64,000 nucleotides of DNA from Isoetes taiwanensis (GCA_021234155.1 JAJEKV010000033.1:5382635-5446634); one strand, 5' to 3'; shown: positions 9,849 through 21,717, counted from the stretch's first letter. The notes: generated by a model from the letters alone, not told the origin. Numbers and translations are program-made.

Positions 9849-9918
9849 GGTAGAGATTTGGGTGTCGCCCGTCCAAATCTGAGATCAACGGTCCACGTGA
9901 CGACACCCAATCTCTACC
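9849..9918. repeat. Second inverted repeat, 18-19-bp arms
   Basis: GGTAGAGATTTGGGTGTCG (9849-9867) is inverted at 9901-9918 with one base missing. The loop sequence (9868-9900) contains a GATCTCAGAT/CCGTTGATC motif that recurs on the opposite strand at about 21930-21965, so it is probably part of a dispersed repeat such as an old LTR. Confidence 0.55.
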
Positions 9919-10945
9919 CACAAGGGGGCAGCTTGAGTTGGACCAATCTCGGTCGTTGCATGTGCTAGACCAGTGGCCCAGATGTTGCCACGCATATACA
10001 CAGCATTCAATGCCAAGTAGTGAGGTGGCAAGGCATGTAATTGCCCATATTGTGAGGTGGCAAGGAAACTGGTCGTCTCCATTAAATAAGGGATTTGGTG
10101 TTGCCACCTGGACATATACTAAACGCAATTTGATGTGGTGGCACCAAAAATTTAATGACCTTGAAAAAGAATGCAATGTGGCCTACCTAAAGGACATAGC
10201 CAGATCAAATTGGGGCCTGCACACCCTATTTCCTGTAATAGATATAGTGCTTTGCTTAATCTGTGGCGAATATGCTGGTGTTTGCATGAAGCGATGTGTC
10301 CCAGCTATTAGGGCAAGTATAAGCCGGATTTTACATAGGCAATGCATCCGGATTTGGCTAGGATTTAAGCTACTTTTGGTAATCCACAGGAAATACTAAA
10401 GATGCTAACAAATGGAAGTTCAAGTTTTTTATCATGGTACCATTCCTTGCATGATCCTATGGCATACAATACACTCTAATGAAAATATAACGAAAATTTA
10501 GGAAAGGAAGGTTACGGGGGCAAGACTAGGATGAAAGGTAGGCATGAACTTCCAAAGGGAGTAATTTGACAGCAACAAAGTCACCATGTCGTATCGCCTG
10601 CCTGTTGCTTTCCAACTCGACATGCGACAGATGCCGCACTGTCTTCCAGCAATCGATCTATGCCCAAGTATTATACGCTATTGATTTACAAATTCTTTTT
10701 GGAGATCGTTTGTTGCCATGATTTCTTCTTATTCCAATAGAGAAGAAAATTTACACAGCTTCTACACTTAACAAAATGGTACGTCAAAATCTTCTTCTTT
10801 TTCTATGTAAAAGCCTCTTCCTCTGCATCAAAAACATATCCATACTCTGGAAAATAGTTTTCTAAACTAGTCCACGTGCATACTTAAGAGCATTTCTAGT
10901 ATTTGAGATGCAGATGCAGATGCAGACTTGTTACAATATGCATAT

Positions 10946-11085
10946 GAGAATAGAATAGAATAGAATAGAATAGAATAGAGTTTTTATCGTCCACGGAGAC
11001 CAATTGGCCTATGGGACACAAACAGGAGGTGCAACAAGCGTATTACTGTCCGGGTTAAAAAAAATCCCTCCCCGCACTAAATGGT
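10946..11085 (-). mobile_element. LINE family A, 3' end only (5'-truncated)
   Basis: On the minus strand this is the final part of the family-A 3' UTR (shared core TATCGTCCACGGAGACCAAT, seen from the plus strand), followed by a (TATTC)n-type tail at 10946-10980. It matches the 3' ends at 40225-40345 and 54807-54930. It is severely 5'-truncated, as expected for target-primed reverse transcription. The inner limit is approximate. Confidence 0.75.
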
Positions 11086-12154
11086 GATTGAAACGGAGTT
11101 CCGAGGGTCTCAAGGCAGGTGGAGCCGAAATATCTTTCATTTTATTAGTCTACATTTACTTTGTTGCATCTTCTCGTTCTTTTAGCAGAATATCTTAACT
11201 AGTTGTTATGAATTGATGTATTTACTGGTGGTCTTACCGTATAACACTTTATTGCACACTGAGAATGGCCATCTTGGTCAATCCATGGAAGACGGACTAA
11301 TTTTGTTGAATATTCATTTTACAGGTGCACAAAAAGTAGCAAGGACCTTACCACTTTCCAGAAAAATGATTAATTATTCGTAGCAGTTTAGAAAATGACA
11401 GATATCTGCTAATTAAAACGTATGCCAAATGCAGAGCGTTGCATGTTTATGTTGTGTGGGCAGTAAATAATGTCCCTAAAAATTTCAAGGCGATGCCAAA
11501 TGCAAATATTGTGTGTTTACATTTTGGCTATGAGGCTTTGCAGGTATTTCAAATTGATGAATGTTGTTTCATATAGCAATGCAACTTCATGCTTCAAGGG
11601 AGATGAATGACAGCTTTGTTTAAATGCACTTAGATCAATTTGGCTTGATTCTGCAGATGACAATTTGCAAATGCTCATTGCCAAAACAACTTGACTTTTA
11701 TTTATGGGCGAGATAACCACCATCGGATGCACATATGAAATATCCTTGTGTATCTTTGGACTTCTTTGAGTGCATAATTCAGAACTAAATGGATCTTTCT
11801 ATTTATGAATCATCTTCCAAACAATCAACTTTTGTGCTATGCTTTAGAATGCTTTAAATGTCTCAACAATAGAAGATCCTAAACTAAAAGCTTTTTAAAA
11901 TAAGAACTTCCTGATCAGGCACATTGTTTTTTGAATTAACTCTAGCATATATGCATTACGTATGTATTTGTACATTGTATTTGTGTTGTATAAGTGTACT
12001 CTAATATGCCACATGCAAAATGTTCATTGCTACTCCAATGTTCCATTGTTTTGCTAATATCTATATATCTTTGGTCGACAAGGTTTGTGTATTAAATCTT
12101 GCAAGGCCATTAACCCAAGTATTGACTAATCTAATGCCCACCCGTCACTTGCAT
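11086..12154. other. AT-rich intergenic DNA, nothing recognised
   Basis: No coding signal, inverted repeat or tandem repeat stands out. It ends at the left target-site duplication of the following composite element. Confidence 0.4.
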
Positions 12155-12167
12155 CTTTGCCCATATG
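12155..12167 (+). repeat. Left target-site duplication CTTTGCCCATATG
   Basis: An identical 13-bp copy lies at 17909-17921. The two copies bracket the composite element, and each is adjacent to a shared element end (TACGATTTATC on the left, GGCTCTAGAA on the right). Confidence 0.75.
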
Positions 12168-14130
12168 TACGATTTATCTGCGTTTTCTTGAGGCTAGTTG
12201 AGAGAGTCCCCCTTGAAGTATTTATAGACTTGTTGCATTCCTCCCATCTTCATCAGCCGTCTTTGAGCCTCCCCCTTTGTAGTCGCATGCCCCCTTTGTA
12301 GTCGTTTTGGAGCCTCTCCTCCTTTGGTCGTTTGGCAGCCTCTCCCACAGTGGGTCGCTTGTTAGTCTGCAGCCAGCGAAGCGAAGCGCCTGCGCCTATT
12401 CAAACATTATTCAGTTCAAGTCATTCTATACGTCTGATAAAGTGGAGCGCTTATTTCAAACATCTGGTAAAGTGAAGCGCCTATTCAAACATTGTTTAGT
12501 TCCAAATGTGTCGTTTGCCACTACTACCTGTTTTTATGATAGCGATAGCTGTTACCGTGAATTTGCTTGGCTTGGGGCACCTTTTTTCCATCATGCTTGT
12601 AGCTGGGTGTTGGTTTAGGGCTTTGCCTCGTTATTGTTTGCCATGGCCTTTTTTGATGTCGGCACTTTTGGATCTATATTTTATGATCTGTAGTATCTTC
12701 AAGCTCCCATTTGCACTTTTAGCACTTGATTCCATCTTGTTCGGCCGAAAATCGCACGGGCAGTTGCACCAGCGATCCATTTGCAGTCTTCGTATTCTAG
12801 ACGGTGCAGAGGCAGCCCAGGGTAAGCGTTTTTCTAGACAGGCATTATTTTTCTTATTTTCTTTCTTGTTAATGTATAATAGTAGCATGGATCCGTTGGT
12901 TAAATTGTAAGTCATTTGGTTGCGGACAAGGTTCGTTTCCCATCCATGCTAATCCATTAGTTCTTTTGTCACTTCTAGATATTTATGGCTAGGAACTGCT
13001 CTAGGTTGTAGACAGAGATTCTTTTTCAATTTATGCTAAACCACTTGTGGTTTTTATCACTCCTACAATTGCGGGCATGAATTAGTTGGTTCCCTGGACA
13101 GAGAGTCATTTTCGTCTCCACTAATCCCAGTATCTGCGAATCCCGTGTGCTTGTTAAATCCAGACATTCAGAGTTGTTTTATGTTGATGCTTCTCTATTG
13201 CCTTTCTAGTACTTATGTAGAAACCGATGTGTTGAGTAATCAATATGAGTAGTACTATGTGTCGCTAGCACACATCCATGAGTTTATATATCTTTAAGTT
13301 TTACGCAGCATGTTGTTGCATTGTGTGTTAGCTACTTGTCATCTTCAATACAGCTTGTTCTGGTAATTGGTTATGGACTTGTACCAAAATTAGTTTTGCA
13401 AAAGCAATATGGTATTCTTAGGGCATTTATGCTGTGAATATTCCTTTGGTTCAGTTTCTTCTTGAATTACCATCGCAGTCGGAGTCCTGCCTTGGCTGGA
13501 GGAGCTCTATTTTTAATACGTTGTTCCCCTGCATATAATTTGATTGATGACGTGGACTGATTCTTCTCCCTATCTTATCATTGTCTGGTATTTTTTGGTC
13601 CCTAGTTTGCATTTTGACCAAATGCTTGTTGTTTTCTAGTTATTTTGGCGTTGTTATCTGGTCCGCTTGACGCTTTGGCTTTCTCCTGAAACTAATTTTT
13701 TCATTGTAGCTGTAACATTTATACAACATACTACCTTTGCTTCTTTTGCATTGATGTAACAAATCCGAGCCTGCGGAGCTGTTAGAACAGCACATTGGTC
13801 TTACAACAACAAGGACGCAAGGAGTGCGTGGGACCAGATATGTTTTTAGTTTCTGGACTTTGCACTTTATTTGGTTCTTGCTTGGAAGTGGCTTCTACCA
13901 TCTGTGATTTGCCTTGAGAGTGGAGCTGGTGTCTATAAGTGTATGCAATTCAGGAGCCTGCAATATATCCAATAAGGTTTGTCATAGCATTTTTTATTTT
14001 TCCCCTCCATTTCTTGGTCTATTTGGGTTTCTTTGCGGAGGACAATAGAAGAGTCACTATGCCTTTGGATTCAGACGCCACTATGCTGGTAATGACTGGA
14101 ACCAAGTGTTGACTTTTATTCTTCCATGTT

Positions 14131-14388
14131 GCATAGCATCCAATTCAAGTTTGATTTTGAGGTCTATCCTTATCTCTTATTCGTTTTTTTTTTTGCTTAG
14201 GTCTTATGCCTCATAGTTTGGCCTTCATCATAAGATCATCTTTCCTCATTTAACTTTAACTTGTATAGCATACAATTCAGGTTTGATTTGAAGTTTGTCC
14301 TTATCTCTGATCCAGTTGTGATGCATAGGTTTATGGCCTAATAGTTTGGCCGTCGTCATAGGATCATCTTTTCTCATCTATCTTTAAC
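14131..14388 (+). repeat. Diverged tandem duplication, about 130-bp unit
   Basis: Two adjacent copies share blocks such as AATTCAAGTTTGATTT, CTTATCTCT, ATAGTTTGGCC and ATAAGATCATC, with the junction near 14263. It lies inside the T-rich long unit. Confidence 0.6.
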
Positions 14389-14539
14389 ACCTGCTGTAGT
14401 TTTCTATCGGTGCAGTCTGAGTGTCATAATGGTTGGGTTGTGAAGTTTATTTTAGTTTTCAGCTTAGCCTGCATAGTGAAACATGTAATTTCATTTTCTT
14501 TGCTTAGATTACATAACAGAACATGCCAGCAGCACTTAA

Positions 14540-14790
14540 AAGAACGAAATTCTAAGTTGGCAAGGTGGAGCATTTTCAGCTTGAGGAATGGATGCGCTCA
14601 TTGCCAGAACAGGAATGCTTGAAAGCATCAGGGCAAGTAGCAGAACCTGCCGGTAGCACTTCCAAGAACAGAATTTTGGGTTGGCAGTAAGGTAGAGTAT
14701 TTTTGCTTGAATAATGGTTGCCCCTTTTGTGTTGGCAGTAAGGTCCCCTTTTGCCCAATGCATGGATGCTGGAAGCATCAGGGCTAAGTG
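14540..14790 (+). repeat. Diverged tandem repeats with GAAAGCATCAGGG motif
   Basis: The motifs GTTGGCA(G)TAAGGT, GCTTGAATAATGG and GGAAGCATCAGGG recur two or three times at irregular spacing. These are degenerate local duplications inside the long unit. Confidence 0.45.
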
Positions 14791-15226
14791 TGTTCAAGTT
14801 GCTTATGATAATGGATGTCCAGTCTTAATGAAGCTATGTTCTAATTTATTTTCGTAGTCAACAGTATTGCCATCGTTCAACTGTTATTTGGGACTTTTAA
14901 GAGGAGATCCCATGCATTCGAGGATAGTTCTTCATGGTAAGTTAGGTGTCAACTTTTTCTAGAATTGTTGTGGGAAAGGGAGTCGAGTGAAAGTAAATTG
15001 AATTTAGTCAAATCACTATGTAGCATGGGACGTTCTAAACTTCAAGTTTTGACTTTGTATTTAGATTTCTTTAAGCTATAAAACTTTAGTCAAGTGCTAA
15101 GTGCTATGTGGAATGGGATATCCGGTCTTATATGGGCTTTAAACTTCAGATTTGACTATAACACAACTTTCCTTTCGATGAGGCAAACATTCGTCACTAA
15201 TTTGACTGCATTACCCCATTGTGTAC

Positions 15227-15347
15227 ATTCAAGCTATATTCGTTGTTTCTTTATCTAATTCTGCATTGTCAAGGTCAGATTTCGTGTATTCAAGCTATAT
15301 TCGTTGTTTCTTTATCTAATTCTGCATTGTCAAGGCCAGATTTCGTG
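15227..15347 (+). repeat. Near-perfect 61-bp tandem duplication
   Basis: Two adjacent copies start ATTCAAGCTATATTCGTTG and end GATTTCGTGT. They differ by essentially one base (AAGGTCAG against AAGGCCAG), so the duplication is recent. Confidence 0.85.
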
Positions 15348-15859
15348 TTTTGATGATGGATATCCTTCAAGTTCTAACCTTTTTTTTTGGAATTGGTTAG
15401 GGGGTGCTAGAGGTTTGTGTTGATGGGAGTTTTGATATGTTGTTTCTCTAGATGTGTTTAGATGCTTCCACTACTTGTTTTGTATCTTGCATGTGTAGAG
15501 TACTAGGGACCTGGTTAGAATGCTTTTGAATGTTTCGCTAGGTTGAAGCGTGTAGATAGTATTGAAGATAGTGTTAAGTTGAGGTCAGCTGAAGTTGAGC
15601 TTACCATAATTGTCTCGAAGATTTTGTTTCTCATTGACGTTGGATCTTATGGAATAAGTTTAGTTCATGGTGGGATCTTGAGTAAGTTGTGGTGTTTCTA
15701 AGTTGCATGAGTCTGCTATTGCTTGAATATAAGGTCTAGAGTTGCATCTTTTGAGCTTGTTGGTTTAACTTGTGGTGCGAGTTTGCATGAGTTATGGCAA
15801 AGTTTGCATAAGTTATGGCATTGCTGAGCAGCGGTATAAGGTAGCTGAGTGTTGCAATT

Positions 15860-16110
15860 TGATCTTTTTTTTTTGAGTCCCAACTTGCACCTATGGTTCC
15901 CATTCAAGTCTATTCTAGTGGCTTGCTTCCAGTTCCAACTTGTGCTTATGGTTTCCATGTAAGTCTACCCTAGTGGATTGCTTCCATTTTGGCCCAAGTT
16001 TATTGTCGTTTGAGTATAAGGTATTGGAGTGTTGCTAATTGGGCGTTGTTGACTTTCCAACCTGTGCCTATGGTTCTCATTTAAGGCTACCCTAGTAAAG
16101 TGCTTCAATT
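15860..16110 (+). repeat. Diverged tandem repeats, 60-150-bp spacing
   Basis: The phrase CAACTTGTGCTTATGGTTTC followed by CTACCCTAGTGG and TTGCTTCCA recurs three times (near 15887, 15935 and 16058) with substitutions. It is non-coding. Confidence 0.5.
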
Positions 16111-17143
16111 TTGTTATAGCTTTGGAGGTCCGCGTACATGAATTCTCATGTATTTAGGTTTGCTATTCCGCATGGGGTTGTCAAATGGCATCGTTCGAGT
16201 TTTTCTTATAGCGTTTTAGTTGTGAGCCTCTTGGAGATTGAATAGGTTGCTTTTTCTTTTCATGAAGTTGATTCTGTTTTTGCTGAGTGAGTTTTCGTTC
16301 ATTAGTGCACTTCTTAACTCTGTGGTTGATCTTGCATGCTTGGTATGAGAGGCATCTTCTATTGGTGTTAGTTAACTGGACTTTCAAGATTTAATTCCAT
16401 TTTGTAATATATCGTTGGGGGGTCTCTTATGTGAGCTTTCGTCTGTTTCCAACAGTTGCTGATGGTTCTACGGTCTAGGCTCATTTTGCTAATTTGTTAT
16501 GGATCTTCCTATCATTTTTTTGGTTGTCTCCCTCTCGTGGGGTTGAAGACCGGCACACCTATGTTGCTAGCATATCATGGATCTTTTAGCTTTGTGCTTG
16601 TTAATTACGAGTTGCACCGATGTTCCCTCGTGTGGGTTTGGAGGCCGGTCTGTCTTGGTCAGACTCTTGTGCCAATATTATGGTGGTTCATGCAGGATTG
16701 TTCAAACTAGCTGTCTTTTGATCCTTGTCCATCTTTAGCGTAGTCGCATGCTTTCATCCCTTTGTAGTGTTGTGTACATGTCATAACATACCCCATTTGA
16801 GTCGTTAACTCTTACACTTTTGTTTTCCAGTGTTTGCTATTTGTCTTGATAGGATAGCCTTCGCGTCATTGCTTTCTTGCTTAGATTCCTTATTCCTCAA
16901 TTGCAGGGTATGGTAGTATTCTTTTTAGTATTCTTGGTTGTTTGGAAGTGCCCTGGTCTCTTGCTCCCTTTCGCCTGCTCATTTTCTTTGCCCCTTTCGC
17001 CTGCTCATTTTCTTTGCCTTTGTGGTTCCTAAGTGGTGATATTGTACTCTTAATTCTTTTAGACATTTAGTTTCTTGTTTTTCTGCCTCTTTTTTTAGCA
17101 TGTTGTTGCATTGTGTTGGTTGAGTGCAATTAGGCTCTAGAAG

Positions 17144-17908
17144 TACGATTTATCTGCGTTTTGAGATTAGCAGATAAATCAGCTTCTTGAGGCTAGTTGA
17201 GAGAGTCCTATTTATAGACTTGTTGCATTCCTCCCATCTTCATCAGTCGTCTTTGAGCCTCCCCCTTTGTAGTCGCATGCCCCACCCCCCCTCCCCCTTT
17301 TAGTTTTAGCCCTTCGTTACAACCTTGCGTTATTGAAGTATTCTTATAGTCAATGTCTTAGTTTTTTATGTTGATTGGCTCATTGTTTGACTTCTTGATC
17401 CTGCGAGGCTATCTTGTACAAGGGGCTGGAGGCTCTCATGCCAAGCATTGTTGTTGGGGCAACTCTTATGTCTTGAATGTTGGGTTTTAAGTGGGGTCGA
17501 TGTTGAGGGCCCTTGTGCCATGGTGGTGGGCCCTCGTATGCCAAAGATGTGGCGGCCTTTGTGCCAAGATTGGGGTCCTCGTACCAAGTGTTTCTTTGTT
17601 CCTTTTGCAGATCTGCTCAAAGATGGATGTGGAGACGTCCTTTGCGAGTTTTGCAGGAATCTTGGCATGTTGGGGTTGTGTTGGACACTAGCGACGGAGA
17701 CATATAAATCTTTATGAACTTATTTGAGTTTTGGATCCTTTGTGGTACTTTGATGCTTTTGTATGCCCAAAAAGGCCGGTGTGCATGAGGGATTATTAGA
17801 AGTGGAATATTTTTGTACTGCTATTTTGAAAACAAAGGGAGGGCCACATGGCTCATTCATTCAGCATGTTGTTGCATTGTGTTGGTTGAGTGCAACTAGG
17901 CTCTAGAA
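17144..17908 (+). mobile_element. Short, internally deleted unit of the same element
   Basis: It starts one base after the long unit ends. It shares about 130 bp at its 5' end (plus a local insertion AGATTAGCAGATAAATC) and 45 bp at its 3' end with the long unit; the middle is unrelated or very diverged. It is followed at once by the right target-site duplication. Small frames at 17366-17717 overlap on both strands and I treat them as noise. Confidence 0.55.
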
Positions 17909-17921
17909 CTTTGCCCATATG
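17909..17921 (+). repeat. Right target-site duplication CTTTGCCCATATG
   Basis: A perfect 13-bp match to 12155-12167. No copy of it occurs at the internal unit junction (17143), so both units appear to sit in one original target site. Confidence 0.75.
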
Positions 17922-18175
17922 CATACAGGAGCAAATATTTGCAACATTTACTACATGTACATTTGTGTTAGCTACCCATTATGTTTGCACACTTCAACAA
18001 TGCCAAAATGTTATAAATAGATAAACTACCATTGCTTAAAGCAATAACTAATATCCTAAACTCTACACACTCCATTATATTTAGAGCTAGATTCCACTTG
18101 AGGAGTTAACAACCTGCCATCCAACTACCATTATTAGTTAATAGAAATGCCTCATTTTAATCTTAGGCATTTCAC

Positions 18176-19012
18176 AGTGCTCAATGCTAGAGCAGTAGGC
18201 AGGCAGGCTCATTGATGTCCTCGGGGCTACTGCAGAGAGGTGTTTTGGGAGAAGTCGCCCCCGACAAACCTCGAGAGATACGGCCTTTCCGCGTAACCAA
18301 TAGTTCGATGCCGAGTGCAAAAAACGCAAATGCTGGCTCCGCCAAGTCACAGACCCTACTCTACGCTCGGATACAGTCAAGCAATACCACACTTTCCTTA
18401 AGTCTAGAAAGGCCAGGTACATTGCGGCCTATCAACAGGAAATATTCTTCCTCCTGGACCGTCATCTCAGGAGGCCAGTGCCGCCCATAGGAAACATCAC
18501 TTTAGACTAGTGGGGGCAATATCTACAACAACTCTACAACCCTGAGGGTGCACGGGCGGCATTAACCCCCCCCCCCTCGGCCGAAGGGTCCGGTGTGGGA
18601 AATGATAGAGGCGGAGGTAGCGCAGGGGCTGCAACGTCCAGCCAATGGAAAAGCACCAGATCTTGATGGCATGCAGGTAGAGTTACTCAAGTGGGCAGGA
18701 CCATCCATGGCACCGGTACTGACCGACATGTTCAACAAGGCATTGCGGGAAGGTTCCCCCCCGCAATGGACCACTAGCAAGGTTGTCCCAATCTACAAGG
18801 CAAGAGACCCGCATTGCCTAGCCAATTACCGGACCATGATGATCAGCTCATTGTTTTCAAAGCTCCTTGCCGGGATCCTCGAGCGGCAGTTGCAGGATGG
18901 GCAGAGGCAGCAGGAGTGCGGGCACTGACACAGACAGGATTCAGGTTGAGGCACTCAACCATAGATCATATCTTCACGCTGCGGACTCTGGTTAGGTTCT
19001 CAACCTGCACAT
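18176..19012 (+). mobile_element. LINE family A, internal fragment (endonuclease-RT linker and RT start)
   Basis: Plus-strand sequence aligns with the inverted family-A copy at about 46000-47420. Coding pieces include GKAPDLDGMQVELLKWAG, KVVPIYKARDPHCLANYRT and QTGFRLRHSTIDHIFTLRTL, which are RT fingers/motifs 0-2 of an APE-type non-LTR retrotransposon. Frames change several times and a stop follows QEC at about 18926, so it is a pseudogene. Both ends are abrupt, with no tail or YADD box. A poly-C run (18567-18577) marks a probable slippage site. Confidence 0.75.
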
Positions 19013-19569
19013 AATATCAAAATACAATCAAGATGGGGGTTAGAATCATCGACATCGAGACAACCATTCAAAATTTACATCTCCTTCTATTTCTTAGACA
19101 ACAATTCAAAATTTACAACTGTAGACTATCTGCAACACATTCAGATGCACATATTAGTTGCTAAGCTTGGTCTTCCACACTCATGACATCGCCTGTAGTT
19201 TTAGCTAGATTGCATATGCATCCAGCAATGTATTTGCTATAAAAACTTTCAAATTGATGCTCATTCTTGCATGTTGAGAGCAAAATACCCATGCAGTATC
19301 ATATCGAGTCTTCTTCATTTCCATATTTTGCAGGCTGCTTGGACATGATGCAGAGCTATGCTAAAACAACCGACTCTTATATGCCAATCAAGTAGCAAAT
19401 GATAGTTTTTTTTTTTCTGGTGCTTGCTTATGATTAGAGACCGCTGGCTCTAAATAAGAAATGGATTACTCTAAGAAATGCCACGAAAAACATAACATTG
19501 TTAATGTAGTATCTAGATGCTTCGATTTTGAACCTGCATGTCCTCCACAGAAGCTACTCATTATGCTTC
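19013..19569. other. AT-rich intergenic DNA, nothing recognised
   Basis: No repeat or coding character is visible apart from a short poly-T tract near 19408. Confidence 0.35.
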
Positions 19570-20075
19570 AATATGTCATGTTATGCTAAGCAGTTGGAAA
19601 ATGTTCGCCTAGCATCATTTGTGGAATTTCCAATGATCTTTCCAATGGATGTTCTTGCACAGAGAATAGATCTTTCTTTTAGGAGGTATGGCCATATTTG
19701 TACCTGTGCGACAACAAAGACATTGCCTGATTTGGCACTATTTGGCCCATTTATGCTAGAAATTTGGAAAATGGATGCCTAGCATCAATTGCAGACCTTC
19801 CAATGATCTTTCCAATGGATGCTCTTATGCAAAAAATAGAGGTTAGTTCTAAGAGTTATGGCAATATTTCTACTCGACTGTAAAACTGTGCTAGTAAGGA
19901 CATTCCCTGATTTGGCAATGTTTTTGACACATTTATGCTAGGAATCCAGAGAATGGATGTGTAGCATCAATTGTAGACTTTCCAGAGACCTTTCCAACGG
20001 ATGTTCTTGCGCAGGAAACAAAGCTTTGTTTTGGGAGTTATGGCCATGTTTCTAGATGAGTATAAAATTGTGGCA
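19570..20075 (+). repeat. Three diverged tandem copies of a 170-180-bp unit
   Basis: Each unit contains ATGATCTTTCCAATGGATG or a close variant (near 19630, 19801 and 19985), then a GTTCTTGC-CAG block, GAGTTATGGCCATATTT, and a CTGATTTGGCA-TTTATGCTAG link. A looser relative of this sequence may occur at 41210-41560. It is satellite-like or retroelement-derived and non-coding. Confidence 0.65.
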
Positions 20076-20448
20076 GCAAATATATTACTTGACGGGGTAA
20101 AAACCAAGTGCTGGATGGTCTACGAAAAAATGAAAACTTATCACTTTTAGAGCAGCAAAGCAAGGACTCCAAGACAATCCTTCATCCAACTCAAGTCTAG
20201 GTGAATTAGATAAAAATGGCTTACCTTACAGTCGCATGAACCTTGGTTGCATCCAAATTTCATCCACTCATGCTAATTCAGCATCAAGGACAATTTCCTG
20301 TTAACACCAAGCAAACCCATGAGCTTCTCCTGGGCATGAAAAATTTTCTGAATTTGTGCTCACGTATGATTCCAAACTAGATGGCCACGGCATGCACAGT
20401 AAATGGGATTCAGACAAAAAGTGCTTCCAATACAAATACCTTTCAGAA

Positions 20449-21000
20449 CCTCCATAGCAGCCTTTTTTTTTTTGAAGAACCGTGTTATCAATATATTAAA
20501 AGTATGGTAATGTTACAAAGCAAGTGAGGAGGAAGGAGAACTGCCCCAAAGAGACAGCGATACCTCGACACTCCACAACAAACTCACAGAAAAACTGCAA
20601 CTCTACTGCTGTACAAACTGACCATCACCATCTACAACACCCAAGAAGTCCCGCCAAATGGCAAACTTCCGCTCTACTACTCCCGGGAACACCAGAAAGC
20701 TTTGAAATAGCTTGTACCTGAGTCGAGGAATCAGAGAGACTGCAGGCTGCTGAATCCCCAGAAAGATCCACAACCGCCGCCGCTTCCAAATCAGCCACAC
20801 CAACCAAGCCACGCACAGATGCAAGGCTTGCTGTCGCAAGAGCGGCCAAGCACCAGGATACACATGAAGCAGCAACTGCTGGCTAGTCAATCTCACCTGA
20901 AACAGAGCCCTAACCCAATCCCAGGCAGCCTGCAAGTGAGGGCATAAAACCAGACAATGCTCCACAGTCTCACGATGAAGGCCACCTCCATAGCAACCTT
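20449..21000 (-). mobile_element. L1-type LINE 3' fragment with target-site duplication
   Basis: A poly-T run at 20463-20473 is the poly(A) tail of a minus-strand insertion. The coding remnant (20603-20965) matches the C-terminus of plant L1 ORF2 (HCLVLCPHLQAAWDWV, then LVWLIWKRRRLW), the zinc-motif tail. The flanks CCTCCATAGCAGCCTT (20449-20464) and CCTCCATAGCAACCTT (20985-21000) match 15 of 16 as a target-site duplication. The copy is severely 5'-truncated (about 0.52 kb). It has inserted into exon remnants of an unidentified minus-strand gene. Confidence 0.85.
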
Positions 21001-21024
21001 AATACCAGGCTGCAACATTTTTCA

Positions 21025-21187
21025 TTTCAAATGCTTTCAAAGTTAGCACCATCTATAGGCATGCGTTTGTCATCATCCAATATTGCTTTAAGAGGAACTT
21101 TGAGGAAATGATTTATCACTTCCAATGACTCAAGCAACGGTAATGATCGTCGCTTAAAAGAATATCTTTAGACTCCTGATCTAGGTT
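21025..21187 (-). pseudogene. Exon remnant of unidentified plant gene (downstream exon)
   Basis: After the acceptor TTCTTTTGCAG the minus strand opens with NLDQESKDILLSDD. It then continues one frame over as LPLLESLEVINHFLKV and LDDDKRMPIDGANFESI, ending at a TGA near 21025. The switch near 21145-21155 looks like a one-base frameshift in a formerly continuous exon. The sequence reads as soluble, charged protein and I do not recognise the family. The L1 insertion at 20449-21000 lies immediately downstream. Confidence is moderate that this was coding and low on any identity. Confidence 0.45.
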
Positions 21188-21261
21188 CTGCAAAAGAACA
21201 AACATGAAATCCTATGAGCATTCATGTGGAGGACCGTTGGGGTTATTGCTCAAATCCCTAC

Positions 21262-21353
21262 CTGCTCGGTTGTACCAAAGATCCAAGACTCATAGAGCTC
21301 AAGCTTGAAGATCTCATACACAAGCCGGATTGCCAGATTAAAGCCCCCGGAAA
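21262..21353 (-). pseudogene. Exon remnant of unidentified plant gene (upstream exon)
   Basis: It is bounded by an acceptor (TCTATGGCAG, ending at 21354) and a donor (CAG|GTAGGG at 21261). The exon is 92 bp, with 30 complete codons, and translates to SGGFNLAIRLVYEI followed by FKLELYESWIFGTTEQ. Codon and residue texture is clearly protein-like, and both splice sites match plant consensus. It joins in phase 0 to the next exon at 21187. A basic Met/Ala/Ser/Thr-rich start further upstream (MAGTSMAMAATVATVQ, about 21805-21852, minus) could be a plastid-type transit peptide of the same gene, but the connecting exon is not established. Confidence 0.45.
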
Positions 21354-21717
21354 CTGCCATAGACAAAATAATGTATTTCACTTTGTTTAGAATTTTTTTA
21401 GAATTTCAGATTCGTCCATCGACATCTGCGCATGTCATTAAAGAGCTTGAGGAAGAGTTTATTGATGGGAGTGCTTGTTGCAATAAACCAACATATTATA
21501 CAGAGCTTCAGACTATATCTCATCCACTTCAGCAAGCTGTGCCATAGCTAGAAGGCACTGACCTTGTTCGCGGACTTGACGAACTTCCAAGAGCTCCGCC
21601 ATAGCCACACGATACCAAGAAGCCTGATACTTTAGACGGGCAATTAAATGCCAACAAAAACCATTTGCATTTAGCTCCATCCATTTCAAGAGGAGGATCG
21701 GGCTGAGCACTGCATTT

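Larger units (their letters stand above)
12168..17142 (+). mobile_element. Non-coding element, long unit of a head-to-tail pair
   Basis: It begins TACGATTTATCTGCG and ends GAGTGCAATTAGGCTCTAGAA. The first 130 bp (a TATTTATAG TATA-like box near 12219 and a C/T-rich leader) recur at the start of the next unit (17144-17285). The last 45 bp recur at the end of the next unit (17864-17908). The body is strongly T-rich on the plus strand, with intron-like texture and internal tandem duplications, and has no protein-coding frame of substance. The ends do not match classical LTRs because similarity stops after 130 bp. It may be a non-autonomous retroelement or a promoter-bearing gene-like segment; the class is unknown. 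Confidence 0.55.

Noticed and set aside
12168-17285. Reading the 130-bp direct repeat as the LTRs of a 5-kb LTR retrotransposon
   Set aside because: Similarity stops after 130 bp, no polyprotein frame lies between, and the 13-bp duplication flanks 12168-17908 and not the supposed LTR pair.
17366-17717. Overlapping frames of 64-100 codons on both strands
   Set aside because: Four mutually overlapping frames in a GC-richer patch of the short unit, none with recognisable motifs; consistent with chance.
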